DNA of 42,097 nucleotides from Arcobacteraceae bacterium (lineage in GTDB: Bacteria; Campylobacterota; Campylobacteria; Campylobacterales; Arcobacteraceae): contig JAOZJU010000010.1 of the NCBI GenBank assembly GCA_029935705.1, positions 1 through 42,097 on the forward strand, in the 5' to 3' direction. Below the pieces are notes generated by a model, which ran no database searches, was not told the origin of the DNA, and saw only the letters and a list, made by a program, of their open reading frames with translations. Positions within the stretch are counted from its first letter, which is position 1; every line of letters starts with the position of its first letter. Below are positions 33,894-42,097 of the stretch, piece after piece. The position numbers and the translations under genes are program-made.

Positions 33894-34793
33894 ATGATAA
33901 GAGATTTTAATAAAATCAGAACATTTTTGACCATCGCAAGAACAAAATCATTTTCACAAACATCAAAAAAACTCGGTATTTCACAACCAGCAGTCACTCA
34001 ACAAATAAGACTTATAGAGGATTATCTTGAGCAACATGTGTTTATAAGAAAAAAGAATGGCACAAAACTTACAAAAGTTGGAAAATCTTTTTTAACTGTT
34101 TGTCAAAAAATAGAAAAGACACTCCAAAAAGCAGAAAATGAGGTTATTGATATTATCAACAAAAAGATGATATTTGATTTTGGAACATCATTTGTAGTTG
34201 GTAACTATATTTTGCCAAACTATCTAAATAAGATAAAAGAGGGTATCAAAAATGATGTAAATATAGAGGTCTCTACATCGGCAGAAGCACTTGATAAGCT
34301 TGAAGATGGAGATGTCGATATGGCATTGATTGATGTGCCAAACGATTCTAAAAATATTGTTTTTAAAGAGTGGATGGATGATGAGATTGTGATATTTTCA
34401 AACCAAAAACTCCCCGCTAAACTTACATCAAATGATATATTAAATTACAAATGGGTATGCAGAGACAGAGACAGCAACACCAGGCAGATATTTAAAGAAG
34501 CTTTAGAGCTGTCAAATTTACCTGATTGTGATCATTTTAATATCATAAGCGAATCATCAAGTCCAACATCGATCATAAACACTGTTTTAAAAAGCGACAA
34601 AAACTCTACGCCTACTGTCTCGATAGTATCAAAGTTTGCATTGGAAGATTATATCAGTTCTGGTATGATATATATCTCAAAAATAGAAAAAAAAATCAAC
34701 AGAAAGTTATATATAGCATACCACAAAGAGAAAAAATACGATCTATTTGTAGATAAAGTGACCGCCTTTTTGATGAACCATAAGAGTAAATAA
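33894..34793 (+). CDS. LysR family transcriptional regulator
   Basis: A 299-residue regulator. The N-terminal winged helix-turn-helix (FLTIARTKSFSQTSKKLGIS then QPAVTQQIRLIEDYL) occupies about 10-50 and is followed by the linker helix (about 65-90). The substrate-binding domain runs from 93 (FDFGTSFVVGNYILPNYL) to 295 in two lobes. Genes of this class sense a small molecule; no divergent target gene is present. It overlaps nadC by one base (TAATG), so the pair is co-transcribed, but a link to NAD synthesis is only suggested by position. Confidence 0.93.
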   Translation: MIRDFNKIRTFLTIARTKSFSQTSKKLGISQPAVTQQIRLIEDYLEQHVFIRKKNGTKLTKVGKSFLTVCQKIEKTLQKAENEVIDIINKKMIFDFGTSFVVGNYILPNYLNKIKEGIKNDVNIEVSTSAEALDKLEDGDVDMALIDVPNDSKNIVFKEWMDDEIVIFSNQKLPAKLTSNDILNYKWVCRDRDSNTRQIFKEALELSNLPDCDHFNIISESSSPTSIINTVLKSDKNSTPTVSIVSKFALEDYISSGMIYISKIEKKINRKLYIAYHKEKKYDLFVDKVTAFLMNHKSK

Positions 34794-35614
34794 TGGTGAA
34801 TATTAAAAAATTTGTAAAAAATGCTATATTTGAAGATAATGGCAGGGGAGATCTCTTTTTTGATATTGCTCCAAAGGGTCGATTTAAAGCGAGAGTCATA
34901 GCAAAAGACAATGGAGTATTAGCTGGTGTCAAATATGCAAAAGTATTAAGCAAAGCAGAGAAGTTTGATTGTAAATTTTTGTTTTTTGATGGTCAGTATA
35001 TCAAAAAAGGGGACACTATAGCAAAACTTGAAGGTAAAGCATCTATACTATTAAGTAGTGAAAGGACTTTTCTAAATATGCTTCAACATGCCTCAGGTAT
35101 TGCAACTATGGCTTCAAAATATGCCAAACTACTTAAAGATAGCAATGTTGTGCTTTTGGATACGAGAAAAACAAGACCTTTGTTGAGAAATTTTGAAAAA
35201 TATGCATCTAGAGTTGGTGGAGCTATCAATCATAGACTTGGACTTGATGATTGTTTGATGTTAAAAGATACACACCTTAAAACTATATCCAACTTAGAAG
35301 AGTTTATAAAAATAGCAAGAAAAAGGATCTCATGGGTTACCAAAATTGAAGTAGAGTGTGAGACCTATGAGCAAAGTTTGGTGGCTATGAAAGCTGGAGC
35401 TGATATAATTATGTGTGATAATATGAGTTATGATATGATAAAACAAATATCAAGATATAGAGACAAAAATCACCCACATATACTACTTGAAGCTAGTGGC
35501 AATATAACTCTTGATACTATTACCGACTATCTTGATACTGGCATAGATGCCATAAGTAGTGGGTCTATCATTCACCATGCGGTGTGGCTTGATTTTTCTA
35601 TGAGGTTTGATTAG
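34793..35614 (+). CDS. nadC: Nicotinate-nucleotide diphosphorylase (carboxylating)
   Basis: Quinolinate phosphoribosyltransferase: makes nicotinate mononucleotide from quinolinate and PRPP for NAD synthesis. The 273-residue protein has N-terminal E-D-N-G-R-G-D-L (the usual EDxGxGD), the phosphate-binding block LDTRKTRPLLRNFEKYA near 121-137, and GGAINHRLGLDDCLMLKDTH near 141-160, then EVECETYEQ and EASGNI. The related ModD proteins differ in these blocks. Its last 17 bases overlap the convergent gene 35598-36035. Confidence 0.94.
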   Translation: MVNIKKFVKNAIFEDNGRGDLFFDIAPKGRFKARVIAKDNGVLAGVKYAKVLSKAEKFDCKFLFFDGQYIKKGDTIAKLEGKASILLSSERTFLNMLQHASGIATMASKYAKLLKDSNVVLLDTRKTRPLLRNFEKYASRVGGAINHRLGLDDCLMLKDTHLKTISNLEEFIKIARKRISWVTKIEVECETYEQSLVAMKAGADIIMCDNMSYDMIKQISRYRDKNHPHILLEASGNITLDTITDYLDTGIDAISSGSIIHHAVWLDFSMRFD

Positions 35615-36035
35615 TTTTTAAAGGTGCAATTGAGTTTTTGTAATATTTTGAGTTTTTTATCTCTTCGTTTTGCTGTGCTAGTTTCTCTAAGACTGATTTT
35701 TTGATATCGTATTCTAACTTCTCTAACAAGTTGTCATCTATGGTGTTTATTTTTTTTAATCTACTCTCATACAGAGATTTGTTATCCCACTCAATATCAA
35801 GATATTTGCACACTTGTTTATAAATATCTTCGGCACTACTATTGTGTCGTCTATATATCTGTCCTGCCATATCGTTTAGATATATTGTATAGTTGTTAAA
35901 GTTTGAAAATATCTCGTTGAGTTTGTTTTGATTTATATTGTCTATTTTGAGTTTATTTAAAATATGTCTAACTGATATGCAAACTATTTGTTCGCAAGTT
36001 TTTTCCATATCTTTTATCAACTCATCTGTTGTCAT
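35598..36035 (-). CDS. Unrecognised helical protein downstream of pckA
   Basis: A 145-residue, mostly helical, soluble protein (DELIKDMEKTCEQIV at the start; KLEYDIKKSVLEKLAQQNEE near the end), with cysteines at about 14, 19 and 76. The ATG (36035-36033) is directly next to the pckA stop (TAG, 36038-36036), and no good ribosome binding site is seen, so translation is probably coupled to pckA. Its stop lies inside the convergent nadC gene. It is the last gene of the oad-pck operon. I do not recognise the family; a regulatory or accessory role for PEP carboxykinase is only a guess. Confidence 0.72.
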   Translation of the reverse strand: MTTDELIKDMEKTCEQIVCISVRHILNKLKIDNINQNKLNEIFSNFNNYTIYLNDMAGQIYRRHNSSAEDIYKQVCKYLDIEWDNKSLYESRLKKINTIDDNLLEKLEYDIKKSVLEKLAQQNEEIKNSKYYKNSIAPLKTNQTS

Positions 36036-37595
36036 CTAAATCTTTGGTCCAGCTGATGAAAAATCAAACTCTCCACCACTGTATTTTTTAAAGTTTTCTA
36101 TATACATTTTAGCCAATTTTAATGCTTGGGTGTCGTATGATTTTCTGTCATTCCAACACTCTGCTGGGTTTAGGACATGAGTATCTACACCTTTTAGTGT
36201 CGTTGGAATCGATAGGTTAAATATATCTGTCTTTTCAAATTTGCTTTGTTTTATACTGCCATCTAATATAGCATCGATACATGCTCTTGTGTTTTTGATG
36301 CTCATTCTTTTGCCAACTCCATAAGCTCCACCAGTCCAGCCAGTATTTACAAGATAGATATCAACTTGGTGTTTCTCTATCATCTTGCCTAATAAGTTTG
36401 CATAAAAAGTAGGGTGAAGTGGCAAAAATGCCTCTCCAAAACAAGCACTAAAAGTAGCAGTTGGTTCATCAACTCCTAGTTCAGTTCCAGCTACTTTTGC
36501 AGTATATCCACTTAGAAAATAATAGATAGCTTGCTCTTTTGTGAGTTTTGATACTGGTGGCAGAACACCAAAAGCATCAGCACTTAAAAATATGATATTT
36601 GAAGGGTGTCCTGCGAGACTTCCTTTTTGAATATTGTGAATATGATTTATAGGATAGGATACTCTTGTATTTTGTGTTTTGCTAGTATCGTCAAAATCAA
36701 CCACCCCAGCTTCATCGCTTACTATATTTTCAAGTATTGCACCTTTTTTTATAGCATCGTATATCTCTGGTTCACTTTTTTTATTTAGATTGACTACTTT
36801 AGCATAACATCCACCTTCAAAGTTAAATACACCATTTTCATCCCATCCGTGCTCATCATCGCCAATTAATGCTCTCTTTTCATCTGTAGATAAAGTAGTT
36901 TTGCCAGTGCCGCTAAGACCAAAAAACAAAGCTACATCGCCACTACTACCAACATTTGCCGAGCAGTGCATAGCCATCTTGCCATGAAGCGGTAGATGAT
37001 AGTTCATTATAGAAAAGATCCCTTTTTTCATCTCACCAGCATACCAAGTGCCACCTATGACACAAATAGCATTTTCAATATCAAATGCCACATATACAGG
37101 AGAGTTTAGACCATGTTTTTGCCAGTTTTTGTTTGTAGTTTTGCAAGAGTTATAAACTGTAAAATCTGGCTTGAAATTCTCTAATTCATCCTCTTTAGGG
37201 TTTATAAACATATTTTTTACAAAGTGTGCTTGCCAAGCTAACTCAGTGATAAATCTCACCTTGATACGGCTATCATAACTCGCTCCACAATACAAATCAG
37301 TAACAAACAAAGATTTGTTTTCTAACTGGTTTTTACTATTTATAAGAAGTTCATCAAATATATCTTGAGATATTGGTTTGTTTACATCTCCCCATGCTAT
37401 ATGGTTTGTAGATGGCGATTTATCCACAAAATACTTGTCTTTTGGGCTTCGCCCTGTAAACTTTCCAGTATCTATGATCAAAGCTCCAGTGGATGATACT
37501 TTTGCACCTTCATTTTTGATAGCCATATCTATCAAATCATCTGTATTTAGATTTTTATATATTTTTTTTACACTCTTTAGTCCAATATCAAGCAT
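36036..37595 (-). CDS. pckA: Phosphoenolpyruvate carboxykinase (ATP)
   Basis: Converts oxaloacetate and ATP to PEP, CO2 and ADP at the entry to gluconeogenesis. The 519-residue protein has the P-loop GLSGTGKT at 226-233, kinase-2 [10 protein letters not shown] at about 243-252, GRSPKDK at 48-54 (oxaloacetate-binding Arg), and the conserved [11 protein letters not shown] near 182-192. These are the marks of the ATP-dependent family, not the GTP one. It lies 9 bases after oadB in the same operon, so oxaloacetate made or consumed by the Oad complex is its natural partner metabolite. Confidence 0.97.
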   Translation of the reverse strand: MLDIGLKSVKKIYKNLNTDDLIDMAIKNEGAKVSSTGALIIDTGKFTGRSPKDKYFVDKSPSTNHIAWGDVNKPISQDIFDELLINSKNQLENKSLFVTDLYCGASYDSRIKVRFITELAWQAHFVKNMFINPKEDELENFKPDFTVYNSCKTTNKNWQKHGLNSPVYVAFDIENAICVIGGTWYAGEMKKGIFSIMNYHLPLHGKMAMHCSANVGSSGDVALFFGLSGTGKTTLSTDEKRALIGDDEHGWDENGVFNFEGGCYAKVVNLNKKSEPEIYDAIKKGAILENIVSDEAGVVDFDDTSKTQNTRVSYPINHIHNIQKGSLAGHPSNIIFLSADAFGVLPPVSKLTKEQAIYYFLSGYTAKVAGTELGVDEPTATFSACFGEAFLPLHPTFYANLLGKMIEKHQVDIYLVNTGWTGGAYGVGKRMSIKNTRACIDAILDGSIKQSKFEKTDIFNLSIPTTLKGVDTHVLNPAECWNDRKSYDTQALKLAKMYIENFKKYSGGEFDFSSAGPKI

Positions 37596-37604
37596 GATTT
37601 TCCT

Positions 37605-38906
37605 TTATTTAAATATCGACAACAAGACACCAGCAGCGACAGCAGAGCCTATGACACCAGCTACATTTGGTCCCATTGCATGCATCAACAAAACATTTGA
37701 TTTGTCATACTCTTGTCCTACTTTGCTCACAACCCTTGCACTCATAGGCACAGCAGATACTCCAGCGGCTCCTATTAGAGGGTTTATCTGTTTATCTTCT
37801 GCACTAAACTTGTTCATCAGTTTTGCCATAAGCACACCTACAGCAGTTCCTGCTGAAAAAGCAAGCAAACCTATCACCATAATACCCATAGTATCAAGCA
37901 CCAAAAACTTATCGGCAGCTAGTTTGCTACCAACACCAAGTCCCAAAAATATTGTTACTATATTTATAAGTGCATTTTCCATAGTTTCGCTTAATCTATC
38001 TACTACACCTGATTGTTTAGCAAAGTTTCCAAAAGCAAAAGCACCTATAAGTGGGGTTGATTCTGGCAAAATAAGTATAGCCATAACAAGTATCAAAATA
38101 GGCAAAAATAGTTTTTCTAATCTATGCACTTTTCTTAAAGGTGGCATCTTGATTCGTCGTTCTTTTTCGGTCGTAAGAAGTTTCATAATAGGTGGTTGTA
38201 TCACTGGCACAAGAGCCATATAACTATAAGCCGCCACAGCAATAGCACCTAACATTTCAGGGGCTAATCTGTTTGCTATAAATATAGATGTCGGTCCATC
38301 TGCGCCACCTATTATAGATATAGCAGATGCACTTTGTAGGTCAAAACCTATCATAACTGCACCTACTAGCGAACCAAATATACCAAACTGAGCAGCACCA
38401 CCTAGTATAGCAGTCTTTGGATTTGCAAGAAGTGGTCCAAAATCAGTCATAGCACCAACTCCCATAAATATAAGAAGTGGGAAAAACTCATTTGCTATAC
38501 CCATATTGTATATGATACCTAACATCCCATGTTCACCACCCATATTTGCAAGTGGTATATTGGCAAGCAATCCACCAAAAGCTATAGGTATAAGCAATAG
38601 CGGTTCAAAATTTTTCGCAATAGCAAGATAAAAGAGCAAAAAGACAACAACAAACATAATAATCCTACCCCATGTTTGTTCAAAATTGGTCATAACTCTC
38701 ATATCCTCTTTTTTTGGCTCACTAGTCATCACATCATCGCTTGGGTTTAATATGGCATTTATGCCTGTAGTTTTATAAAATGAACTCATAAGTTGTATCA
38801 CTGTCTTTGGCTCATACTCTTTTTTTGGTTCTTGTGGAGTATCAGATGCCATGATATTTGTCATAAATACAAAAAAAAGCATAAAAATTGATATGTTTTT
38901 CATCAT
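37605..38906 (-). CDS. oadB: Sodium-translocating oxaloacetate decarboxylase, beta subunit
   Basis: Inner membrane subunit that decarboxylates carboxybiotin and couples this to Na+ export. The 433-residue protein has a cleavable-looking N-terminal helix ([17 protein letters not shown]), a 65-residue polar segment, and about nine membrane helices. Key pieces known from Klebsiella OadB are present: Asp in [11 protein letters not shown], Tyr in [10 protein letters not shown], and Asn, Gly and Ser in [11 protein letters not shown] start at ATG 38906, with GGGAGG 7 bases upstream; TTG 38912 is too close to that site. The gene sits 12 bases after oadA. Confidence 0.93.
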   Translation of the reverse strand: MMKNISIFMLFFVFMTNIMASDTPQEPKKEYEPKTVIQLMSSFYKTTGINAILNPSDDVMTSEPKKEDMRVMTNFEQTWGRIIMFVVVFLLFYLAIAKNFEPLLLIPIAFGGLLANIPLANMGGEHGMLGIIYNMGIANEFFPLLIFMGVGAMTDFGPLLANPKTAILGGAAQFGIFGSLVGAVMIGFDLQSASAISIIGGADGPTSIFIANRLAPEMLGAIAVAAYSYMALVPVIQPPIMKLLTTEKERRIKMPPLRKVHRLEKLFLPILILVMAILILPESTPLIGAFAFGNFAKQSGVVDRLSETMENALINIVTIFLGLGVGSKLAADKFLVLDTMGIMVIGLLAFSAGTAVGVLMAKLMNKFSAEDKQINPLIGAAGVSAVPMSARVVSKVGQEYDKSNVLLMHAMGPNVAGVIGSAVAAGVLLSIFK

Positions 38907-38918
38907 AATCAACCCTCC

Positions 38919-40718
38919 CTAACCGATAGTCATAATTGTTTGACCCTCTTCTACTGCGTCGTTGGGTTTTGCAGATATAGATAAAACTTTTCCATCAATA
39001 GGAGCTTCTATATCTATCTCCATTTTCATAGCTTCAAGTATAGTTATCACATCTCCCTTTTTGACCTCGTCGCCTACATTTACAAGTATTTTCCATACAT
39101 TGCCATTTACAGTTGCTCCTATATCTTGACTACCTGCACTTGGACTGCTTGATTGAACAGTTTCGCTTGTTGATAGTTCCTCTTTAACTGGTGCTGTGAT
39201 TTTTATATCTGCTTCACCTTTTGCTACTTGAACACTAAATTTTTTACCATCTACTACTACTGTATAGTTACCATCTGCCATATCTTGCTCCTGTTTGTTG
39301 TTTTGTTCATCTGTGATTTTTCTCACATTTAGTGGCGATTCGCCTTTTAAGTATGCTATGCCTTTCTCTTGACATGCTGCTGCTATAAATATATTTTCAT
39401 CTGTGGTTTCGATATCTTCAATACTCAATCTCTCTTTCCAAGCTGAAATTGATTTGCTATCATCTTCATCTGCTATATCCAGCGGATTCCTACTTGTTGG
39501 TTCAAGTTTTAGTTTTTCTGCTGCTAATTTGACTATCTCGCTATCTGGTTTGACAGGTGTTTTTCCAAAATATCCCAATACCATCTTGCCATATCCTGGA
39601 GCTATCTGTTTCCAAGGACCAAATATCACATTTGCATATGCTTGTTGCCAATAAAACTGCGATACAGGAGTGACCGATGTTCCAAAACCACCCTTTTTGA
39701 CAACCTCTTGCATAGCTTTTATAACTAAAGGAAATTTATCTAAAGTGTCGTCATCTCTCATCATTTGTGTATTTGCAGTTAGTGCACCACCTGGCATAGG
39801 CGAAAATGGTATCAAAGGCGAAACTTGTGTAGCTTCTGGTGGTATCATATAATCACTCAAACAATCCTTCAATACAGCTTGATACTCCAAAATTTTGTCT
39901 ATATCAAGACCACCAAGGTCATAATTGCTTCCTTTAGTAGCATGTATCATAGTCAATATATCAGGCTGACTGGTGCCACCACTTACTGGTGAGTTCGCCA
40001 AATCAATACCATCGGCACCTGCATCAAGAGCAGCAAGATATGCCGATATAGATACTCCTGCTGTCTCATGTGTATGTAGTCTTATGTGAGTCTTGTCTCC
40101 TACAAGTTTTCTTGCCATCTTGATAGTATCAAAAACTTTTTTTGGATTTGCTGTGCCACTTGCATCTTTGAAACATATAGAGTCATATGGCAAACCGCTA
40201 TCAAGTATCTCTCTGAGTGTTTTTTCATAAAAAACTACATCGTGAGCTCCCTCACATCCAGGGGGCAAATCCATCATTGTTACTACAACTTCATGTTTTA
40301 AGTTATAATTTTTTATACAACTTGCTGAAAATTCAAGATTGTTTACATCGTTTAGAGCATCAAAGTTTCGTATAGTTGTAGTGCCATGTTTTGCAAACAT
40401 TTTTGCATGAAGTTTTATTAAATCACGACTTCCAGTATCTAACATAACAGTATTTATACCACGAGATAGTGTTTGTAAGTTTGCTTTTTCGCCTACAACC
40501 TCTCTAAACCTATCCATCATCTTAAATGCATCCTCTTTAAGATAAAAATATAAAGACTGAAACCTAGCTCCGCCACCAAACTCATAGTGAGAGATTCCAG
40601 CTTCTTTGGCAGCTTCTACCGCTGGCATAAAATCATCCATAAGTACCCTTCCACCAAATACACTTTGAAATCCATCTCTAAATGTAGTATCCATAATATC
40701 TATAAATTTTTTTGCCAT
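38919..40718 (-). CDS. oadA: Biotin carboxyltransferase: oxaloacetate decarboxylase alpha / pyruvate carboxylase subunit B
   Basis: A 599-residue carboxyltransferase with biotin carrier. TIM-barrel metal and carboxyl-transfer residues are visible: Asp in T-T-F-R-D-G-F-Q, the lysine in CFKDASG and the two histidines in RLHTHETAG. The C-terminus carries the biotin lysine in I-L-E-A-M-K-M-E. An acidic, Ser-rich linker precedes it. The opening matches Campylobacter PycB as I recall it. In Campylobacter this subunit works with PycA as pyruvate carboxylase; here oadB and oadG flank it, favouring the decarboxylase pump, though both assemblies are possible. ATG 40718 (AGGAGAG upstream) is chosen over TTG 40721. 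Confidence 0.93.
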   Translation of the reverse strand: MAKKFIDIMDTTFRDGFQSVFGGRVLMDDFMPAVEAAKEAGISHYEFGGGARFQSLYFYLKEDAFKMMDRFREVVGEKANLQTLSRGINTVMLDTGSRDLIKLHAKMFAKHGTTTIRNFDALNDVNNLEFSASCIKNYNLKHEVVVTMMDLPPGCEGAHDVVFYEKTLREILDSGLPYDSICFKDASGTANPKKVFDTIKMARKLVGDKTHIRLHTHETAGVSISAYLAALDAGADGIDLANSPVSGGTSQPDILTMIHATKGSNYDLGGLDIDKILEYQAVLKDCLSDYMIPPEATQVSPLIPFSPMPGGALTANTQMMRDDDTLDKFPLVIKAMQEVVKKGGFGTSVTPVSQFYWQQAYANVIFGPWKQIAPGYGKMVLGYFGKTPVKPDSEIVKLAAEKLKLEPTSRNPLDIADEDDSKSISAWKERLSIEDIETTDENIFIAAACQEKGIAYLKGESPLNVRKITDEQNNKQEQDMADGNYTVVVDGKKFSVQVAKGEADIKITAPVKEELSTSETVQSSSPSAGSQDIGATVNGNVWKILVNVGDEVKKGDVITILEAMKMEIDIEAPIDGKVLSISAKPNDAVEEGQTIMTIG

Positions 40719-40963
40719 CAAACTCTCCTGTTGTTGTGATATAGTATAGCACCTGTAATTGCTGCTATTATACTATCGTTGCTGTTGTCATTTTTAATTT
40801 TTTCTTTTAGTTTGTTCTGTACTTTTATATCATCTTTGACAAATTTTGCTATGAGATATGCTTGAAGTTTTAACACATAAATCATAATTGTCAAAAAGAT
40901 AAACACCACACCCATACCAAGCAACATAAAAATCAATGCTTGATAAATCATACTTGTATCCAT
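40718..40963 (-). CDS. oadG: Oxaloacetate decarboxylase gamma subunit
   Basis: An 81-residue membrane protein with one long N-terminal helix (about 6-30, ALIFMLLGMGVVFIFLTIMI) and a charged cytoplasmic tail. Small OadG proteins of this form hold the alpha and beta subunits together. The conserved L-L-G-M-G-V-V-F motif is present. The usual C-terminal metal-binding histidines are reduced to a single H in YHNNRRV. AAAGGA lies 6 bases before ATG 40963, and its stop shares one base with the oadA start (TGATG). It is the first gene of the operon. Confidence 0.88.
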   Translation of the reverse strand: MDTSMIYQALIFMLLGMGVVFIFLTIMIYVLKLQAYLIAKFVKDDIKVQNKLKEKIKNDNSNDSIIAAITGAILYHNNRRV

Positions 40964-40991
40964 AAGTTATCCTTTTTTGGCTCTACCTAAA

Positions 40992-41021
40992 ACTATAAGG
41001 TCACCTCTAAAACTGTTGCAA
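40992..41021 (-). promoter_or_regulatory. Promoter of the oadGAB-pckA operon
   Basis: Read on the minus strand, TTGCAA (41021-41016) and TATAGT (40997-40992) are separated by 18 bases. Both hexamers differ from consensus by one or two bases. Transcription would start near 40985, about 20 bases before the oadG ATG. No clear operator is seen. Confidence 0.45.
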
Positions 41022-41051
41022 TAAAAACTCCCGCTTCTTATAACATACTCT

Positions 41052-41870
41052 TTAAAGGTGCTCTTTAGCATTATACCATAAAAAAGAAAAAGTTTCATAT
41101 CTTTGTAGAGTTTTGCTCAATTTTATTCCAAATAAAAATATAATCCACGATATATAAAGCCAAATAAAAAAGAGCATCAATACACTAAATGAGCCATAGA
41201 TAGTAGCATACATCTTATTGTATGATACATAAAATAAAAACATATACTTAAAAAATGACAATGCAATTACTGTCAAAAATGTAGATAAAAATAGAGCAGT
41301 ATTTTTGATTTTTGTGTTTATTGATATCTTAAACAATAAAATAAACATAATCCAAGCCGTAAAAAACCTCAGGACAATCTCCCCTACAACATTGTCAAAA
41401 AAAGCTATCTTAAATATCGCTACAAACATCGTAAATAGAAGAAAACCTATAGGTAAGATTATCAAAAAACTAAAATATGTCAAAACCATCTTGTATAACT
41501 TTTTTTGTTTGATTTTATATATTTTGTTTATGATATAATCATAATCACGAAAAAATAATCCAAAAGCAAAAAGTAGATAAAACAATCCAAACATACCTAA
41601 ATCTTTTGTATTTGAAAGAAAGTTGATGATAGTTTCTTGAAGTTGTGCTGATTTTGTAGGATTGATAAGTTCTAAACTATTTTTTATAAAATGCTCTGTA
41701 ACACCATCAAATATAGGCATACCAGAAAGATACGAAAGCCCCACAAGTATCAAAGCTAATATAGGCAATATAGACATAATAGTAAAAAAACTTAAACTAG
41801 CACTATAATAAAATATATCAGGGTCAAAGAAGTTTATAAAATTTTTGATATTTTTTTTGATAGTTATCAA
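41052..41870 (-). CDS. YihY/BrkB family inner membrane protein
   Basis: A 272-residue membrane protein with about six helices. Family hallmarks are the N-terminal helix (DPDIFYYSASLSFFTIMSIL then PILALILVG), the GLFYLLFAFGLFFRDYDYIINKIYKI stretch near 95-125 (R-D-Y where the family usually has a small-residue/N-x-I-Y block), and the last helices (GSFSVLMLFFIWLYISWIIFLFG). YihY/BrkB proteins were once called ribonuclease BN by mistake; their function is unknown. The start is TTG 41870, with AAAGG 6 bases upstream. The out-of-frame ATG at 41874 would not give this protein. Confidence 0.87.
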   Translation of the reverse strand: MITIKKNIKNFINFFDPDIFYYSASLSFFTIMSILPILALILVGLSYLSGMPIFDGVTEHFIKNSLELINPTKSAQLQETIINFLSNTKDLGMFGLFYLLFAFGLFFRDYDYIINKIYKIKQKKLYKMVLTYFSFLIILPIGFLLFTMFVAIFKIAFFDNVVGEIVLRFFTAWIMFILLFKISINTKIKNTALFLSTFLTVIALSFFKYMFLFYVSYNKMYATIYGSFSVLMLFFIWLYISWIIFLFGIKLSKTLQRYETFSFLWYNAKEHL

Positions 41871-41885
41871 ACATAGCCTTTGTCA

Positions 41886-41907
41886 AGATACCTACAAGTT
41901 GGTATCT
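41886..41907 (-). promoter_or_regulatory. Dyad in the leader of the BrkB-family gene
   Basis: AGATACC and GGTATCT are perfect inverted arms with an 8-base spacer, 16 bases upstream of the TTG start. It could be an operator or an mRNA hairpin close to the ribosome binding site. No other support. Confidence 0.35.
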
Positions 41908-41960
41908 GTATTGTGCAAATTTTATCCAAAATAACTTAAGGAAGCGCTAAATCAATATCA

Positions 41961-42097
41961 GTTCGGCAGATGTTATTGTAGGGATATTTTTTTACTCTTG
42001 TATCAAGCTTCGCTTGACACAAGATATTTTAAAGGCACATACCTTTGCTGCTTTTTTAGAAAAACCAGCACAAAAATCGGTTCGGCAGATGCTATTG
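41961..42097. repeat. Direct repeat pair at the right edge of the window
   Basis: GTTCGGCAGATGTTATTG (41961-41978) recurs as GTTCGGCAGATGCTATTG (42080-42097), one mismatch in 18, 119 bases apart; the second copy ends exactly at the window edge. Read on the minus strand, both copies encode similar short frames (ITSAEL and IASAEP), and the outer one is open from the edge to a stop at 42005-42003. This may be a dispersed intergenic element or the decayed end of a gene. Confidence 0.7.
41997..42023. other. Long hairpin between the direct repeats
   Basis: CTTGTATCAAGC and GCTTGACACAAG form a 12-bp stem with one mismatch and a TTC loop. It is the strongest stem-loop in the window apart from the terminator at 7886-7916, but the T-run lies on the upstream side (41987-41993). 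It would therefore work as a terminator only for minus-strand transcription entering from the right. Confidence 0.65.

Noticed and set aside
1-42097. CRISPR arrays, tRNA or rRNA genes, transposases and prophage genes
   Set aside because: I looked for regularly spaced repeats, cloverleaf-like GTTCRANNC segments and typical protein motifs, and saw none I could support.

Overview
The window is a compact, AT-rich bacterial chromosome segment. Gene content and order point to the Campylobacterota (Epsilonproteobacteria). Supporting signs are the run coaBC-uppS-prepilin peptidase-LptG-truA, the pairs rpsT-prfA and proB-fmt, a BioV-type pimeloyl-ACP methyl ester esterase, a long LeuA, a Campylobacter-style biotin carboxyltransferase (start MAKKFIDIMDTTFRDG) next to ATP-dependent pckA, and a kinase H-box reading HQWRQP. 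I cannot name a genus. Both ends are cut: the left end lies inside a gene and the right end inside a repeat.

Layout. 1-1635 (+): four unrecognised genes, namely a truncated protein, a zinc ribbon protein, a small soluble protein and a small membrane protein. 1758-5223 (-): ftsH and leuA, overlapping. 5457-7820 (+): a large lipoprotein with SdrD/Cna-B-like repeats, closed by a strong terminator. 8018-12232 (+): a short leader ORF, a DUF808 membrane protein, a YgjP-like metallopeptidase, bioV, a 39-residue membrane protein and glyS, nearly all overlapping. 12252-13993 (-): purine permease and phosphoribosyltransferase. 14108-18117 (+): rpoD, rpsT, prfA and a YebC-family regulator. 18128-20540 (+): an SH3/beta-barrel outer membrane protein and a FISUMP lipoprotein, sitting among housekeeping genes. 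20550-25887 (+): dnaX, proB, fmt, rsmH, an ftsL-like gene and a DHH phosphoesterase. 25958-27813 (+): a tiny ORF and a sensor histidine kinase. 27889-28170 (-): a small unknown protein. 28231-32676 (+): coaBC, uppS, prepilin peptidase, an LptF/LptG permease and truA. 32745-33724 (+): peroxiredoxin and superoxide reductase. 33894-35614 (+): LysR regulator and nadC. 35598-40963 (-): oadG, oadA, oadB, pckA and an unknown gene. 41052-41870 (-): a BrkB/YihY membrane protein. The last 140 bases hold a direct repeat and a hairpin.

Most genes serve core metabolism, translation and envelope building. Coherent sub-systems are purine uptake and salvage; peroxiredoxin plus superoxide reductase (superoxide to peroxide to water); and a Na+-pumping oxaloacetate decarboxylase with PEP carboxykinase around the oxaloacetate node. 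Genes are tightly packed, often with 1-11 base overlaps and GTG or TTG starts. Several promoters have an extended -10 (TGGTATAAT or TGCTATAAT), and at coaBC and perhaps rpoD the -10 lies so close to the start codon that a leaderless mRNA is likely. No stretch over 300 bases lacks a gene; the largest gaps are 5224-5456, 7821-8017 and 41871-42097, and their contents are listed. I saw no tRNA, rRNA, CRISPR array, transposase or prophage gene. The least explained parts are the 5' cluster (1-1635), the envelope insert (18128-20540), two short leader ORFs (8018 and 25958) and the repeat at the right edge.
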